Shown piece by piece: positions 44,864-54,900 of a DNA stretch of 64,000 nt; position 1 is the stretch's first letter; each line of letters starts with the position of its first letter. A model generated the notes under the pieces. It searched no databases. It saw only the letters and a program-made list of their open reading frames with translations, and was not told the DNA's origin. Both the position numbers and the translations under genes were made by a program. This DNA comes from Aliidiomarina quisquiliarum (lineage in GTDB: Bacteria; Pseudomonadota; Gammaproteobacteria; Enterobacterales; Alteromonadaceae), in assembly GCF_023922585.1 (NCBI RefSeq), contig NZ_JAMFTN010000010.1, positions 124,420 to 188,419 on the forward strand. The letters are read 5' to 3'.

Positions 44864-46009
44864 CTAGCTAAGGCCATCGGCTAAGGCCAGCACCGCTTTG
44901 CCTGCCACGCCATAGCGCCAGCTTAATAATAGCTCTGGCTTAGGCACAGCTGCTTTTACCGCATCGTCGGTGTACTTACTCCACACAAACACGTCGTTAA
45001 TTTGTTTGCGCGAACCCAATAAACTTGGCGCCACCCCCACCTGCTCGGCACTGGTTTTTATTAACGCTTTAGCCTCTTTAAACCACTGCTTATATTGACT
45101 GTGGTCGTCTAAACGGGGAATTAAGCGCGGCCAATTTTGCTCTGGTACTGCTTGCCCTCGCTGTATTGCCGCCAATATTTCTTTACCGCGTTGCCGAAGT
45201 ACGCGCGGATGCAAGTCTTTTATTTCAGCCAATGCCGCTTTACAGCTTGGTTGCTGTAGCGCAATGTCGGTTAATACCGGATCACGCATTAAAAAAGGCA
45301 AGGCAATGTCTTCTTGCTGGGCACATTGCATGCGCCACTTCGCCAGTTCAGCCATAACACTACGCTGCACGCCCTTCATTTGAGCAAAGCCACTTACCTC
45401 ACGCCAAGCATAATCGGGGTTGGCTTTACGGCTCCGTTTAGTCACTTGAAACGCACATTCCTGCACAAAGTATTCATACTGAGAAGCGGCCTCAATACGC
45501 TGCTTTAATTCAGGATACACTTGCGCAAGGTATAAGCTATCGGCTGCAGCATAGTCCAATTGCGGTCCTGTTAACGGCCGCTTTAGCCAGTCGGTACGCG
45601 ACAAAGACTTATCTAAACTAACGCCACACATTTCCTCAACCATGCCTGCATAGCCAATTTGAGCACCTTCATGCAAAAACGACCACGCAATTTGCGTATC
45701 AAACATGTGTTGCGGCGCACCCGGGCATTGCTGATTAATAATTTCCAAGTCTTCACCCGCCGCGTGCATCACGGTGGTCACTTGTTTTTCCCGTAGCAAT
45801 TGCCATAAAGGGGTTAAGTCAACACCGTTTAAAGGGTCAACAATAAGCCATTCACCGGCTGCCCAAAGCTGTACTAATCCCAGCTTGGCGTAGTAAGTGC
45901 GGGTACGAACAAATTCAGTATCTAGTGCTAACCAACCCGCTGCTCGGGCCAGATCGCAAAACGCCACCAAGTCTTTGGTGGCGTTTATCATGCGGTATGT
46001 ATTAGGCAT
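44864..46009 (-). CDS. rnd: Ribonuclease D
   Basis: A 381-residue DEDDy 3'-5' exoribonuclease involved in tRNA 3' processing. Exo I is ALDTEFVRTRTYY, Exo II is VMHAAGEDLEII, and Exo III is LDYAAADSLYL with the catalytic Tyr. One or two HRDC-type helical domains follow (HPRVLRQRGKEILAAI). It is 3 bp downstream of fadD, conserved as in E. coli fadD-rnd. Confidence 0.96.
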   Translation of the reverse strand: MPNTYRMINATKDLVAFCDLARAAGWLALDTEFVRTRTYYAKLGLVQLWAAGEWLIVDPLNGVDLTPLWQLLREKQVTTVMHAAGEDLEIINQQCPGAPQHMFDTQIAWSFLHEGAQIGYAGMVEEMCGVSLDKSLSRTDWLKRPLTGPQLDYAAADSLYLAQVYPELKQRIEAASQYEYFVQECAFQVTKRSRKANPDYAWREVSGFAQMKGVQRSVMAELAKWRMQCAQQEDIALPFLMRDPVLTDIALQQPSCKAALAEIKDLHPRVLRQRGKEILAAIQRGQAVPEQNWPRLIPRLDDHSQYKQWFKEAKALIKTSAEQVGVAPSLLGSRKQINDVFVWSKYTDDAVKAAVPKPELLLSWRYGVAGKAVLALADGLS

Positions 46010-46012
46010 GCA

Positions 46013-47668
46013 TTACTCATCTTTTAACGCGCGACGTAATATTTTGCCCACGTTGGTTTTTGGAAGTTCGTCGCGGAATTCAACTAATTTAGGCACTTTA
46101 TAAGCGGTTAAGTTTTCTCGGCAATAATCACGTAACTCGCGCTCCGTTAGTGACTGATCTTTTTTCACCACAAACACTTTAACAACTTCACCCGAAGCTT
46201 CATGGGGCACACCAATAGCCGCCACTTCAAGTACTTTCGGGTGGCTAGCCACTACGTCTTCTATTTCGTTCGGGTAAACGTTAAAACCCGACACTAAAAT
46301 CATATCTTTTTTGCGATCAACAATACGGAAGAAACCTTGCTCGTCTACGGTTCCCATATCACCAGTGGCAAACCAACCGTCTTTAATCGACTTGGCGGTT
46401 GCCTCAGGACGGCCCAAGTAACCCACCATTACCTGCGGCCCTTTTACCAGCACTTCACCGGCTTCACCCATAGGTACTTCATTACCGTCGTCATCAACTA
46501 TTTTAAGATCCGTTGAAGGTACAGGAATACCAATGCTGCCCGTGTAGTGTTCAATATCGTAGGGGTTAGTAGTCACAACCGGGGCACACTCGGTTAAACC
46601 GTAGCCTTCTAATAGCACCGTGCCAGTTACCTTGGCCCAATTATCAGCCACCGACCGTTGCACAGCCATACCACCGCCTAAAGCAACTTTCAGTTCCTTG
46701 AAGTCTAGTTCACTAAACCCTGGGGTATTTAACAAACCATTAAATAAGGTATTTACCCCTGGAATAACGGTAAATTTAAATTTCGACAGCTCTTTCACAA
46801 AGCCGGGCATGTCGCGCGGGTTAGTTATTAATACGTTTAAACCACCGTGCTTCATAAAGGTTAAGCAGTTCGCCGTTAAGGCAAAAATATGGTAAAGCGG
46901 TAGCGCTGCAATGGCAACTTCCTTACCATTTTCAACCAACGGGTTAATAACCGCCGACACCTGCTCTAAGTTTGCCACCATATTACGATGAGTTAGCATA
47001 GCCCCCTTCGACACCCCCGTAGTACCACCGGTGTATTGTAAAAATGCTAGGTCACTACCTACTACGGTAGGGCGCACATAGCTGTGGCGTTTCCCTTCCG
47101 CTAAAGTGGCATTAAACTCTATGGTGTTGTCTAAGTTATACGCCGGCACCATTTTCTTAATATAGCGCACAGCAAAATTCACCACCCAGCGTTTAGGCGC
47201 AGGTAACAAGTCACCAATGGCGGTTACTATTACTTTGTTTAAGCTTAATTCATGCTGAACTTTTTCTAGCGTAGTGGCAAAGTTTTTTAGAATAACAATT
47301 GCTTTTGCGCCTGAATCTTCAAGCTGGTGCTTCAATTCTCTGGCCGTATACAGTGGGTTTACGTTCACCACCACCATACCTGCCCGCAATATGCCAAACA
47401 ACGCAATTGGGTATTGCAGCAAGTTCGGCATCATGAGTGCTACTGGGTCGCCTTTTTTCAAACCCGAGCTTTGCAAGTACGCGGCAAAGGTTTTCGAAAG
47501 TTCATCAAGCTCTTTAAAAGTAATGTAGCGATCTAAGTTAACAAACGCCGGCCGCTCAGCATAGGTGATGCTGCTCTCTTCAAATATTTCTAGCAATGAC
47601 GAATAACGATCAGGATCAATTTCGTAGGGGACACCTTCTGGATAACGCTTTTGCCATATTTTTTCCAC
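46013..47668 (-). CDS. fadD: Long-chain fatty acid-CoA ligase
   Basis: A 551-residue acyl-activating enzyme. The ATP/AMP motif is [20 protein letters not shown] (about residues 213-232), [10 protein letters not shown] is near 358, and the FACS motif is within [26 protein letters not shown]. It activates exogenous fatty acids on the inner face of the membrane for beta-oxidation; fadR in this window is its probable regulator. It heads a fadD-rnd pair and is separated by 120 bp from the upstream hydrolase gene. Confidence 0.96.
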   Translation of the reverse strand: MEKIWQKRYPEGVPYEIDPDRYSSLLEIFEESSITYAERPAFVNLDRYITFKELDELSKTFAAYLQSSGLKKGDPVALMMPNLLQYPIALFGILRAGMVVVNVNPLYTARELKHQLEDSGAKAIVILKNFATTLEKVQHELSLNKVIVTAIGDLLPAPKRWVVNFAVRYIKKMVPAYNLDNTIEFNATLAEGKRHSYVRPTVVGSDLAFLQYTGGTTGVSKGAMLTHRNMVANLEQVSAVINPLVENGKEVAIAALPLYHIFALTANCLTFMKHGGLNVLITNPRDMPGFVKELSKFKFTVIPGVNTLFNGLLNTPGFSELDFKELKVALGGGMAVQRSVADNWAKVTGTVLLEGYGLTECAPVVTTNPYDIEHYTGSIGIPVPSTDLKIVDDDGNEVPMGEAGEVLVKGPQVMVGYLGRPEATAKSIKDGWFATGDMGTVDEQGFFRIVDRKKDMILVSGFNVYPNEIEDVVASHPKVLEVAAIGVPHEASGEVVKVFVVKKDQSLTERELRDYCRENLTAYKVPKLVEFRDELPKTNVGKILRRALKDE

Positions 47669-47788
47669 AATCTTGCTCCTGCTGCTCTTATTCTTATCTT
47701 AGTTGTAGCTTATTTAGCGAGCCCAAATGCCCATTAAGCCTTTTATTGGTAATTATTTTGGCATATCCGACCAGTTAATCCTAGTTTC

Positions 47789-48655
47789 TCAGCCATGTTG
47801 CTGTAGAAATGCGTTAACTTGCTGCGCTACTTCGGCTGTACTTTCCAAATGCACATGATGCCCACCAGCTAAGGTGCACACCTGTAAGAGGCTCATTTGT
47901 TTCGACCAACGCTGTAAGGCAGCATCGAGCTCTTTGAAGCCCGTTGCACCACGAATTAACTGTACGGGACATTTAATGCCCGCCATTAAATCATCTGCTT
48001 GCTCTAAGGTATAGCGAAAAGGCGAGCCTAACCGTACCCGAGGATCAACACGCCAGCTCCAGCCTTTTTCTACCGCATACAAGTTACGCTCTACAATAGG
48101 CGCAATTTGGCAAACAGTCACATCACTGGTTTCTGCCCGCAAGCGAATAATACGCTCTTTATCACTATATATGGGGGCTCTTTTTGCCGCCAATTCACGC
48201 CGTTGTTTTAATGCAGCAGCCAGTTTGTCACGGGTTTCATTGGCTGGAAAGGTTAATATTCCAAACCCTTCAATTAAGCTAATGCACTGAATTCGATCAG
48301 GAATAACACTCGCCACCAGCTGGCTAATAAAACCGCCCATACTGTGCCCAAGCAAATGCACTTGTTGCCAGTTTTGCTGCTCTATTAATTCTACTAAGTC
48401 GGCCACCCATTCAACAAAGTAGTAGGCCGCACCCGGGGCACGATGAGCCGACAAACCATGGCCGGGTAAATCAAGTGCAATTACCGGGCGCTCAGTTAAA
48501 AGTGGCATTAACGAAAGAAAGCTAGCGGCATTATCAAGCCAACCATGTAAGGCTAAGGTGGGCCCATGCAAGCCCGGCGCCATTGCTTCTGCTGCCGTTA
48601 AGGTGGTTAAGCCTGCTAGTTCAATACCACCGCTGTGGTAGCTAACATCAATCAT
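47789..48655 (-). CDS. Alpha/beta hydrolase
   Basis: A 288-residue alpha/beta-fold hydrolase. The oxyanion segment is LHGWLDNAASF, the nucleophile elbow GHSMGGF near residue 105, and the catalytic His in AGGHHVHLE near the end. Resembles serine esterases of the MhpC type found beside slp and fadD in related bacteria; the substrate is unknown. Its start overlaps the slp stop by four bases. Confidence 0.88.
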   Translation of the reverse strand: MIDVSYHSGGIELAGLTTLTAAEAMAPGLHGPTLALHGWLDNAASFLSLMPLLTERPVIALDLPGHGLSAHRAPGAAYYFVEWVADLVELIEQQNWQQVHLLGHSMGGFISQLVASVIPDRIQCISLIEGFGILTFPANETRDKLAAALKQRRELAAKRAPIYSDKERIIRLRAETSDVTVCQIAPIVERNLYAVEKGWSWRVDPRVRLGSPFRYTLEQADDLMAGIKCPVQLIRGATGFKELDAALQRWSKQMSLLQVCTLAGGHHVHLESTAEVAQQVNAFLQQHG

Positions 48656-49308
48656 CCTTGTTCATCTGACGAACGGCTACCCCGTGTACCTTGCACCCGC
48701 GGGCCTGGCTTTAGTTTGTCGCTAGCTGCAGGCGGTGGGCTTTGCCCCCAACCGGGGTAATAGTAGGCTGGGCCATAGTAAGGATAACGATAATAAGGAT
48801 GGCCAAAGCCGTAATGGAACATCACATCAACCCGTGGGTTCTGATCATCCATACGCCATAAGTGCACGCCTTGGCTTTGTAGCAATGGGAAATGGTAAAT
48901 AAACTCACCAATTTTATCGGTTTCTTTGCCCACATAGGTGCCAAACACCGTCACTAGCCGTCCAGGGGCATACACTTCGGGATCAATAAAGCCATTTACT
49001 TGAACCCGAAACCGCCCTAGGCTATTTTCATCGGCTATAGGCCGGCCAGTACCGCGCAATTCCATGGTAACCACCTCAATAACCGACATGGTTTCAAGGT
49101 TATTCACATTGGCAATAATACCACCCCAGCGGGCCGAACTACCTACGCCAGCATCGGGGCTGTTAATCGTTTGCTGATAACTTACCAAGGCGCTGTCGTC
49201 GCCCCGAATTGCTTCTGGATAACGAGCGGCACAAGCAGACAGCGCTATGGCTGCGCCTAAAACAAAGAATAGTCGTAAAATATATTTTATTTGAATGGAG
49301 AACATCAT
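48652..49308 (-). CDS. Slp/YeaY family outer membrane lipoprotein
   Basis: A 218-residue lipoprotein. The signal peptide ends in lipobox ALSAC (Cys26). Residues about 45-165 form the Slp domain (SARWGGIIANVNN, FGTYVGKETDKIGEF, and SQGVHLWR-type segments), a starvation/stationary-phase lipoprotein family. The C-terminal part is a Tyr/Pro/Gly-rich stretch (YGFGHPYYRYPYYGP) with a charged tail. GGAGG precedes the tandem ATG pair. The tsaB-slp-fadD-rnd order is shared with E. coli tsaB-yeaY-fadD-rnd. Confidence 0.9.
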   Translation of the reverse strand: MMFSIQIKYILRLFFVLGAAIALSACAARYPEAIRGDDSALVSYQQTINSPDAGVGSSARWGGIIANVNNLETMSVIEVVTMELRGTGRPIADENSLGRFRVQVNGFIDPEVYAPGRLVTVFGTYVGKETDKIGEFIYHFPLLQSQGVHLWRMDDQNPRVDVMFHYGFGHPYYRYPYYGPAYYYPGWGQSPPPAASDKLKPGPRVQGTRGSRSSDEQG

Positions 49309-49323
49309 TATTACCTCCGGTAT

Positions 49324-49611
49324 TTATGCGTAAACGTCAATACCTACCATCTGCTGCAGCTTATCGCGCTGCAAGTAGGTCGCTATCGCTTGGTAGTGGT
49401 CAACCGCACGCTGTTCACTGTCGGCCGGTTGGTCATAACCAAGCCGGGCCCGTTCCTGAACTGCGGCGGCTAGTGCTGCTTCACTACTGTCTTGGCGCGG
49501 CACTAAGCTAGTATCAACTACCTTTGGCGCATTTAAATAGGTACGGCGCTGGTCAATGTGCTCTTGGCTAACGTAAGCCTGTGCAGGTGAAATTGTGTTT
49601 AATAACGTCAT
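49324..49611 (-). CDS. Small conserved-looking protein of unknown function
   Basis: A 95-residue soluble frame in the 283-bp gap between tsaB and slp on the same strand. It has a helical, Gln/Ala/Arg-rich middle and a C-terminus LQQMVGIDVYA that I associate with small uncharacterised proteins in marine gammaproteobacteria, without a named family. Clean fit between neighbours (26 bp after tsaB, 15 bp before slp) supports a real gene; the ribosome site is weak. Confidence 0.7.
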   Translation of the reverse strand: MTLLNTISPAQAYVSQEHIDQRRTYLNAPKVVDTSLVPRQDSSEAALAAAVQERARLGYDQPADSEQRAVDHYQAIATYLQRDKLQQMVGIDVYA

Positions 49612-49637
49612 TGTCTGTAACGCTCGTTAAAGGCCCG

Positions 49638-50354
49638 TTAGGTTCGACCTGGCAACTTCTGCCAAGTCACCTCATTACGTACATAGTGTACGTCAAACTG
49701 CTCCGCTGCAACACCTGCCCCAGCGCTAAACAACGCTCGGCCAATGGCCAGCATATCTTGCGCATGGGGAAAGCGCACTTCAGCTATAGCAACCAAATGC
49801 GGTGTTGGCCCTTGCGCCGACTGCCCTAACCATTCTATTAGCGCAGGGTAAGTCACAAAACCTGTACCCACACAGTGCCATTGTGCCGCTGCCTTCTGAG
49901 CGGGTAAAACCATTTGCTCCGGTGCCCCTACAAGGTCTTTAGTTAATGGCTGCATAAGCCCTTGAACCAATTCGTAGGCACCAAAATAAACCTCTCCCAT
50001 TCGGGCGTCAATGGCGGCAATAACATGGGTAGCCCCTTGTTTACGATACGCCTGTTGCGCCAAAGCTTGCAAACTTGAAACCCCCACCACGGGTAAATTT
50101 TGACTAAAGGCTAACCCTTGGCCAATTCCAGCTGCAATACGCACGCCAGTAAAGCTACCAGGCCCAGCACCAATCACTATACCTTCTAGTTCAGCCAAGC
50201 TTGTGTTGGCAGTTGTTAAGGTTTTTTGCACCATCGGCAGGATTAAGTTGGCGTGCTGCTGGGGAGCCTCTTCGCCGTAACTGCATTGTTCCATACCGTT
50301 GCTAAAAGCTGCCGAACAGTATTCGGTTGCTGTGTCTATTGCCAGTAAACGCAA
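49638..50354 (-). CDS. tsaB: tRNA threonylcarbamoyladenosine biosynthesis protein TsaB
   Basis: A 238-residue ASKHA-fold protein that partners TsaD and TsaE in making t6A37 on ANN-decoding tRNAs. MRLLAIDTATEYCSAA at the start, IVIGAGPGSFTGVRIAAG near residue 62 and GVSSLQALAQQA near 96 are typical. The start is TTG, with GAGGA seven bases upstream in the end of yoaA, three bases away. Slightly longer than E. coli TsaB (231). Confidence 0.95.
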   Translation of the reverse strand: MRLLAIDTATEYCSAAFSNGMEQCSYGEEAPQQHANLILPMVQKTLTTANTSLAELEGIVIGAGPGSFTGVRIAAGIGQGLAFSQNLPVVGVSSLQALAQQAYRKQGATHVIAAIDARMGEVYFGAYELVQGLMQPLTKDLVGAPEQMVLPAQKAAAQWHCVGTGFVTYPALIEWLGQSAQGPTPHLVAIAEVRFPHAQDMLAIGRALFSAGAGVAAEQFDVHYVRNEVTWQKLPGRT

Positions 50355-50357
50355 AGT

Positions 50358-52334
50358 TTATTCCTCTTCCAAGGCCGTTGGTGTAGCCGCTAATGAGCCC
50401 GCTATTATAGCAGAATTTGGGCTGGGTTTACGGCTTAAAAATGCTAAGGCCTTTGCTAGTGAACGGGTACGCCCCATAGGTGGCAAACTGGCAAGAAATA
50501 ATTGCCCGTAGTTACGCGTAACAATGCGGTTATCACAAATAATTAGCACACCTTCGTCATGCACCGAACGCACCAAACGCCCCGCGCCTTGTTTCATGGC
50601 CAGTACTGCTTGGGGTAACTGCACTTCCTTGAACGGATCACGACCACGCTTGCGACAATCTTCCACCCGAGCCTGTAATAAAGGGTCATCGGGTGAAGCA
50701 AATGGTAGCTTGTCAATTAACACACAGCGTAAGGCATTACCGGGAACATCCACCCCTTCCCAAAACGAACTGGTGCCAAGTAAAACACCATTGCCTGCCT
50801 CTGTAAATGCGGTAATTAATTCACGTTTCGAAGTGGCCCCTTGCACCAACACCTCGCGCTCTAACTTGCCTTCTAAGCGCTTTGCTACGGCTTGCAACAT
50901 ACGGTGGCTGGTGAATAAAATAAAGCTACCACCATGGTTGGCAGCCACTACCTTTAAGGTAATGTCGGTTAAGGTGTCCACCATACTGCGCTCGTGGGGC
51001 TCGGGTAAGTAGCGCGGTAAACACAGCAACGCTTGGTCGGCAAAATTAAACGGGCTTTCCAGTTGTAAGGTGGCTGGCTTGCGCAGCCCTAAGCGCTGGT
51101 TAAAGTAATCAAAACTGTTGTTTACTGTTAAGGTGGCCGAAGTAAACACCCACCTCGCCTGCTGCTCTGCCATCACTCGGCTAAAAGGCTCTGCCACCGA
51201 CAAGGGGGTGCGGTGAAAACTGACATGAAAACGGGAGCTTTCATACCAAAAGCTGAAACCTGTGGCTTCAATGGCAAATACTTCAGCCCAGCGCTTCAAT
51301 AACAACTCTAATCGCTCCACCGCCTGATCAAGAGCCTTGTCGCGGCCAATTTGGGTATTGCAAATGCGCAATAGCTGTTCAAGTTTTTCTTCAAGTTCCG
51401 ACACACCAATGGCAATTTTGTCTTCCGCCATTGCTTTGCGTAAGTTACTGCGTTCAGGGTCAAGCTTAAACTGCAACCGTAAATCTTTGGCGCTGCGCTC
51501 TACTTGCTTGGCCATTTGCGACATGGCACGGGCGTCGCGTACGGCAGTTTGGTAAATGGTTTCTAAGTCACGGCATAGCTCGGTTACTTGGCGGGTCGAC
51601 ACGGTGTCGCTAAAGTATTGGCTGGCTATTTCTGGCAGCTGGTGTGCCTCGTCAAACACTACTAAATCGGCGGCCGGAATAAGCTCGCCAAAACCAGTGT
51701 CTTTTAACACTAAGTCAGCGCAAAACAAGTGATGATTCACCACCACAATATCTGCTTCTAAGGCCTCTTTACGGGCTTTTACCAAATAACAGTCATCATA
51801 GTGGGGGCAGTCGCGGCCCAAACAGTTGTCTTGAGTACTGGTAATAAAGGGTAAAATCATCGCGTCTTCGGGCAAGGCCGACAGCTCGCCAATGTCACCA
51901 CTTTTAGTTTGGTTGGCCCACATACGCACTACTTTTAGCTGTTTAATGGCGTTTTCATGGGCGCCACCGGGGTGCACACTAAACTGATTTAGACGTTGAA
52001 TACACAGGTAGTTCGACCGACCTTTTAATAAGGTCACGACTTTTTCTGGCCCCAACACTTCCCGCAAGCGCGGCATGTCTCTATGATAGAGTTGCTCTTG
52101 CAAGTTACGGGTACCGGTAGAAAGAATAACCTTACCACTGCCCAGTAATGCAGGCGCAACATAAGCAAAGGTTTTGCCCGTGCCCGTTTCGGCTTCAACC
52201 ACCAGTTGGTCGCCCGCTTGCTGCAACGCTTGTATGGCCGTTGCCATCTCAAGCTGGGCAGCACGGGGTTGAAAGTCAGGCAAGGCCTTACTTAGCGCGC
52301 CTTCTGCGCGAAAAACATCAGTTATACGGCTCAT
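50358..52334 (-). CDS. yoaA: ATP-dependent helicase YoaA (DinG/XPD family)
   Basis: A 658-residue superfamily 2 helicase. Motif I is EAETGTGKTFAYV, the Fe-S cluster cysteines are in CIQRLN and CLGRDCPHYDDC, motif II is VFDEAHQLPE, and motif VI is QGAGRLVRS. E. coli YoaA acts with the HolC clamp-loader subunit in repair of damaged forks. Homologue DinG is larger and has other spacing. It begins the minus-strand run yoaA-tsaB-...-slp and is divergent from the histidine kinase gene. Confidence 0.94.
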   Translation of the reverse strand: MSRITDVFRAEGALSKALPDFQPRAAQLEMATAIQALQQAGDQLVVEAETGTGKTFAYVAPALLGSGKVILSTGTRNLQEQLYHRDMPRLREVLGPEKVVTLLKGRSNYLCIQRLNQFSVHPGGAHENAIKQLKVVRMWANQTKSGDIGELSALPEDAMILPFITSTQDNCLGRDCPHYDDCYLVKARKEALEADIVVVNHHLFCADLVLKDTGFGELIPAADLVVFDEAHQLPEIASQYFSDTVSTRQVTELCRDLETIYQTAVRDARAMSQMAKQVERSAKDLRLQFKLDPERSNLRKAMAEDKIAIGVSELEEKLEQLLRICNTQIGRDKALDQAVERLELLLKRWAEVFAIEATGFSFWYESSRFHVSFHRTPLSVAEPFSRVMAEQQARWVFTSATLTVNNSFDYFNQRLGLRKPATLQLESPFNFADQALLCLPRYLPEPHERSMVDTLTDITLKVVAANHGGSFILFTSHRMLQAVAKRLEGKLEREVLVQGATSKRELITAFTEAGNGVLLGTSSFWEGVDVPGNALRCVLIDKLPFASPDDPLLQARVEDCRKRGRDPFKEVQLPQAVLAMKQGAGRLVRSVHDEGVLIICDNRIVTRNYGQLFLASLPPMGRTRSLAKALAFLSRKPSPNSAIIAGSLAATPTALEEE

Positions 52335-52391
52335 AAGACAAATGTGCTACGCTTTAGAATGATAATAATTCAAGACATATAGGGTACACGC

Positions 52392-54368
52392 ATGGTTCGT
52401 TGCTGCAAGCAGCTCATGACAGCTTTATTACTTACTTTATTCAGTTACAGTGTCAGTTATAGCGCCTATGCCATTGATGTGGCAGACATTACCGACGACG
52501 AATTACGTGCTACTTATCTTACTTCGGTTATTCGTTATGTAACCTGGCCGCAAGAAAACCAGCGCCAGCGCTTAGTTATTGGCATTATGGACGCCGACTC
52601 GGTGTATCAAACCCTGCGCGCCACCCCATTGCAACCCATCCGCCAATTAAATCTTGAAGTGCGCACCGTACAACGGTTAACGCAAATTACCGACGTCGAC
52701 ATTTTATACGTGGGCACCCGCTCACTGCCGCAGCTTTCTGCCATTGCGCCTTTGGCCCGTAACAACAACATTTTAGTTGTAACAGAAGGTGCCAGTGGCC
52801 GCGAAGAAGTGATGATCAACTTAGTCTCGTCGCGGCAAAGTCGCTTCGCTTTTCAAGTCAACAACGACCGTATTATTGAAGCCGGCATGACCCCCTCGAA
52901 CGACTTACTTATGCTGCGCGGTTTAGAATTAGAAATGGCCGTAGCCTTTCGTCGCAAACAACAAGAGCTACAACAGGTGTTAGCCCACCTGAACGAATTA
53001 GAACTTGAACTCGACGCTAATGAACAGCGGCAAGTACAGCTAAACGAGCGTATTAGCATGCTAGAAGCTGCCATCGACGAGCGCGATGCGGTGCTAAGCG
53101 CCCAAGCGGGTTCATTAGAAGACAAACAAATGGTGATGGACTCGCAGCAAAACACCTTGAACAGGCTATTACGCGAACTCGACGAACAGCGCATGCGGCT
53201 TTTTTCTCGAGAAGAGCAACTGGCTATTATTCTGCAGTCACTACAGGCGTCGCAAAACACGCTAGAGTCTTTGCAGCATGAATTGCAAATAAAAGAGCAA
53301 CAACTTCAAGAAAAACAACAAGAAAGTGACATATTAGCCGACCGTATCGCCTTAAACCGTAATACCCTGTCGAACCAACAACAGGTGCTACGTGAGCAGC
53401 GCCAAGCTATTGCTGAACAGGTTGCCTTATTAGAAAGCCGCGAACAAACCATTAATCGCCAACGCGATATTTTAATGTATGTGGGCATAGGCTTGTTAGC
53501 CGCCTTGTTTTTCGCCCTGCTCAGTATTTTGCTGTATTACAACAAACGAAAAACCGCTACTCAGCTTATGCGCACCCTTGACGAACTGCACGACGCCCAA
53601 GACAAGCTAGTGGAATCGGAAAAAATGGCCGCCTTAGGTAACCTGGTGGCGGGTGTCGCCCATGAAGTAAACACGCCGCTAGGTGTAGCCCTTACCGCCA
53701 CCACCATGTTAAATGATCGGCGCGAAATACTTCTTGGCGCTATCAATAGTGGCCAGTTAACCAAAGAGCAGCTCGACAGCTTTTTATCTAAAGCGGCAGA
53801 ATCGTTACAGCTGACCGAGCGTAACCTAGCCCGAGTAGCACGGCTTATTAGTAACTTTAAGCAGGTTGCGGTCGACCAAATGGTAACCGAGCGGCGGGAA
53901 ATAAACCTGCATAATTATCTTGAAGAAGTAATGTCAACCTTGTCTATCGAACTACGCCGAGTAGGAATTGACTATCAAATTGAAAGTGAACAAAACATTA
54001 GTATGCTCACCACGCCAGGTGCTATGGCTCAAATTATTACCAATTTAACTACCAACGCTATTCGCCATGCCTTCGACGGCAAAGAAGGCACCATTACTAT
54101 TCGAGCCAAGAAAATAGCCGGCGACAATGTTCAAATTGAATTTGCCGACAATGGCATGGGCATGGACGAAGCTACCATCGCTAAAGTGTTCGAGCCTTTC
54201 TTTACTACCAAGCGTAACGCTGGCGGTACTGGGCTTGGCATGTCTATTGTGTACAACCTAGTACGCCAAAAACTACACGGCGACATTAGTGTGCGTAGCA
54301 AAGTAGGTGTAGGTACTGCATTTGCCCTCACCATGCCACGAATTACCCGCCAAATAGCTAACACTTAA
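52392..54368 (+). CDS. YfiR-domain sensor histidine kinase (orphan)
   Basis: A 658-residue membrane sensor. A signal peptide (about residues 1-28) leads to a YfiR/DUF4154-type periplasmic domain (about 33-180), then about 170 residues of Gln/Glu/Leu-rich coiled coil, a single membrane helix at about 358-380, a HisKA-like region with the phospho-acceptor His424 in GVAHEVNTPLG, and a HATPase with N box NLTTNAIRHAF, G1 DNGMGM and G2 GGTGLGMSI. NTPLG in the H box is the family-4-like type. No response regulator is adjacent. YfiR-type domains sense redox or cell-envelope cues in Pseudomonas; the cue here is unknown. Confidence 0.9.
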   Translation: MVRCCKQLMTALLLTLFSYSVSYSAYAIDVADITDDELRATYLTSVIRYVTWPQENQRQRLVIGIMDADSVYQTLRATPLQPIRQLNLEVRTVQRLTQITDVDILYVGTRSLPQLSAIAPLARNNNILVVTEGASGREEVMINLVSSRQSRFAFQVNNDRIIEAGMTPSNDLLMLRGLELEMAVAFRRKQQELQQVLAHLNELELELDANEQRQVQLNERISMLEAAIDERDAVLSAQAGSLEDKQMVMDSQQNTLNRLLRELDEQRMRLFSREEQLAIILQSLQASQNTLESLQHELQIKEQQLQEKQQESDILADRIALNRNTLSNQQQVLREQRQAIAEQVALLESREQTINRQRDILMYVGIGLLAALFFALLSILLYYNKRKTATQLMRTLDELHDAQDKLVESEKMAALGNLVAGVAHEVNTPLGVALTATTMLNDRREILLGAINSGQLTKEQLDSFLSKAAESLQLTERNLARVARLISNFKQVAVDQMVTERREINLHNYLEEVMSTLSIELRRVGIDYQIESEQNISMLTTPGAMAQIITNLTTNAIRHAFDGKEGTITIRAKKIAGDNVQIEFADNGMGMDEATIAKVFEPFFTTKRNAGGTGLGMSIVYNLVRQKLHGDISVRSKVGVGTAFALTMPRITRQIANT

Positions 54369-54679
54369 GCGAAGGTGTCGAGGTTCTGGCCTTTGCTACT
54401 ATCGGGGTCGAAGGGCCGTTCACGGGGCTCTGCGTCTGCACTAGCCTGTTTGCTGGCCTCTCCTTTAGCTTCGCTTTGCTCTTGCTGCCGGCGCTCTTGC
54501 TGGCGTTGTTTCTGCCGCTCTTCCACACGTGCTTGCTGGGTTTCATCACCGGCATCGTCGCCTGCTACACCTTTAATTTTAGGCTTTTTTTGTAACTGAG
54601 TTACTTTGTCTAAATCACTACTTACCGCTACTGTCGTATTCCTTGGCAGTAACGGAAATATTAAGTCTTGGCTTGCCAT
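54365..54679 (-). CDS. Small highly charged protein of unknown function
   Basis: A 104-residue frame with a Gln/Arg/Glu-rich central helix (RQKQRQQERRQQEQSEAK) and an acidic, Pro-containing tail; no signal peptide or membrane segment. GGAG lies eight bases ahead of the ATG. It overlaps the convergent kinase gene by four bases. I do not recognise a family. Composition could arise by chance in a shadow frame, but the ribosome site, the LLPRNTTVAVSSD-like N-terminus and the lack of any alternative gene here favour a real one. Confidence 0.6.
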   Translation of the reverse strand: MASQDLIFPLLPRNTTVAVSSDLDKVTQLQKKPKIKGVAGDDAGDETQQARVEERQKQRQQERRQQEQSEAKGEASKQASADAEPRERPFDPDSSKGQNLDTFA

Positions 54680-54900
54680 ATCTTATCTCCACAATTGTAT
54701 TGCGAGAACGCACTCTTGTTGCCTATTTGTGTACTTACTCACTGTATCGGCCGCTTTGGTGAAAAATTAAGCAATCAAAGCTTTGGCGATAAAAACATGA
54801 ACTTTTCGCTTTACTTCGTGTTTTAAGCTCTGTTAGCATCTATACAACTCCAGCAAGTTGATAGCAAGCAAGCGTCAACGCTAACACGAGCCAAAACAGC
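54680..54900. other. Region upstream of the his leader
   Basis: About 220 bp between the small minus-strand gene and hisL. It should hold the his promoter and the promoter of the divergent small gene. A candidate his promoter is TTTACT with TAGCAT 18 bp later (about 54811-54840); both are weak matches. No gene is seen. Confidence 0.4.
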
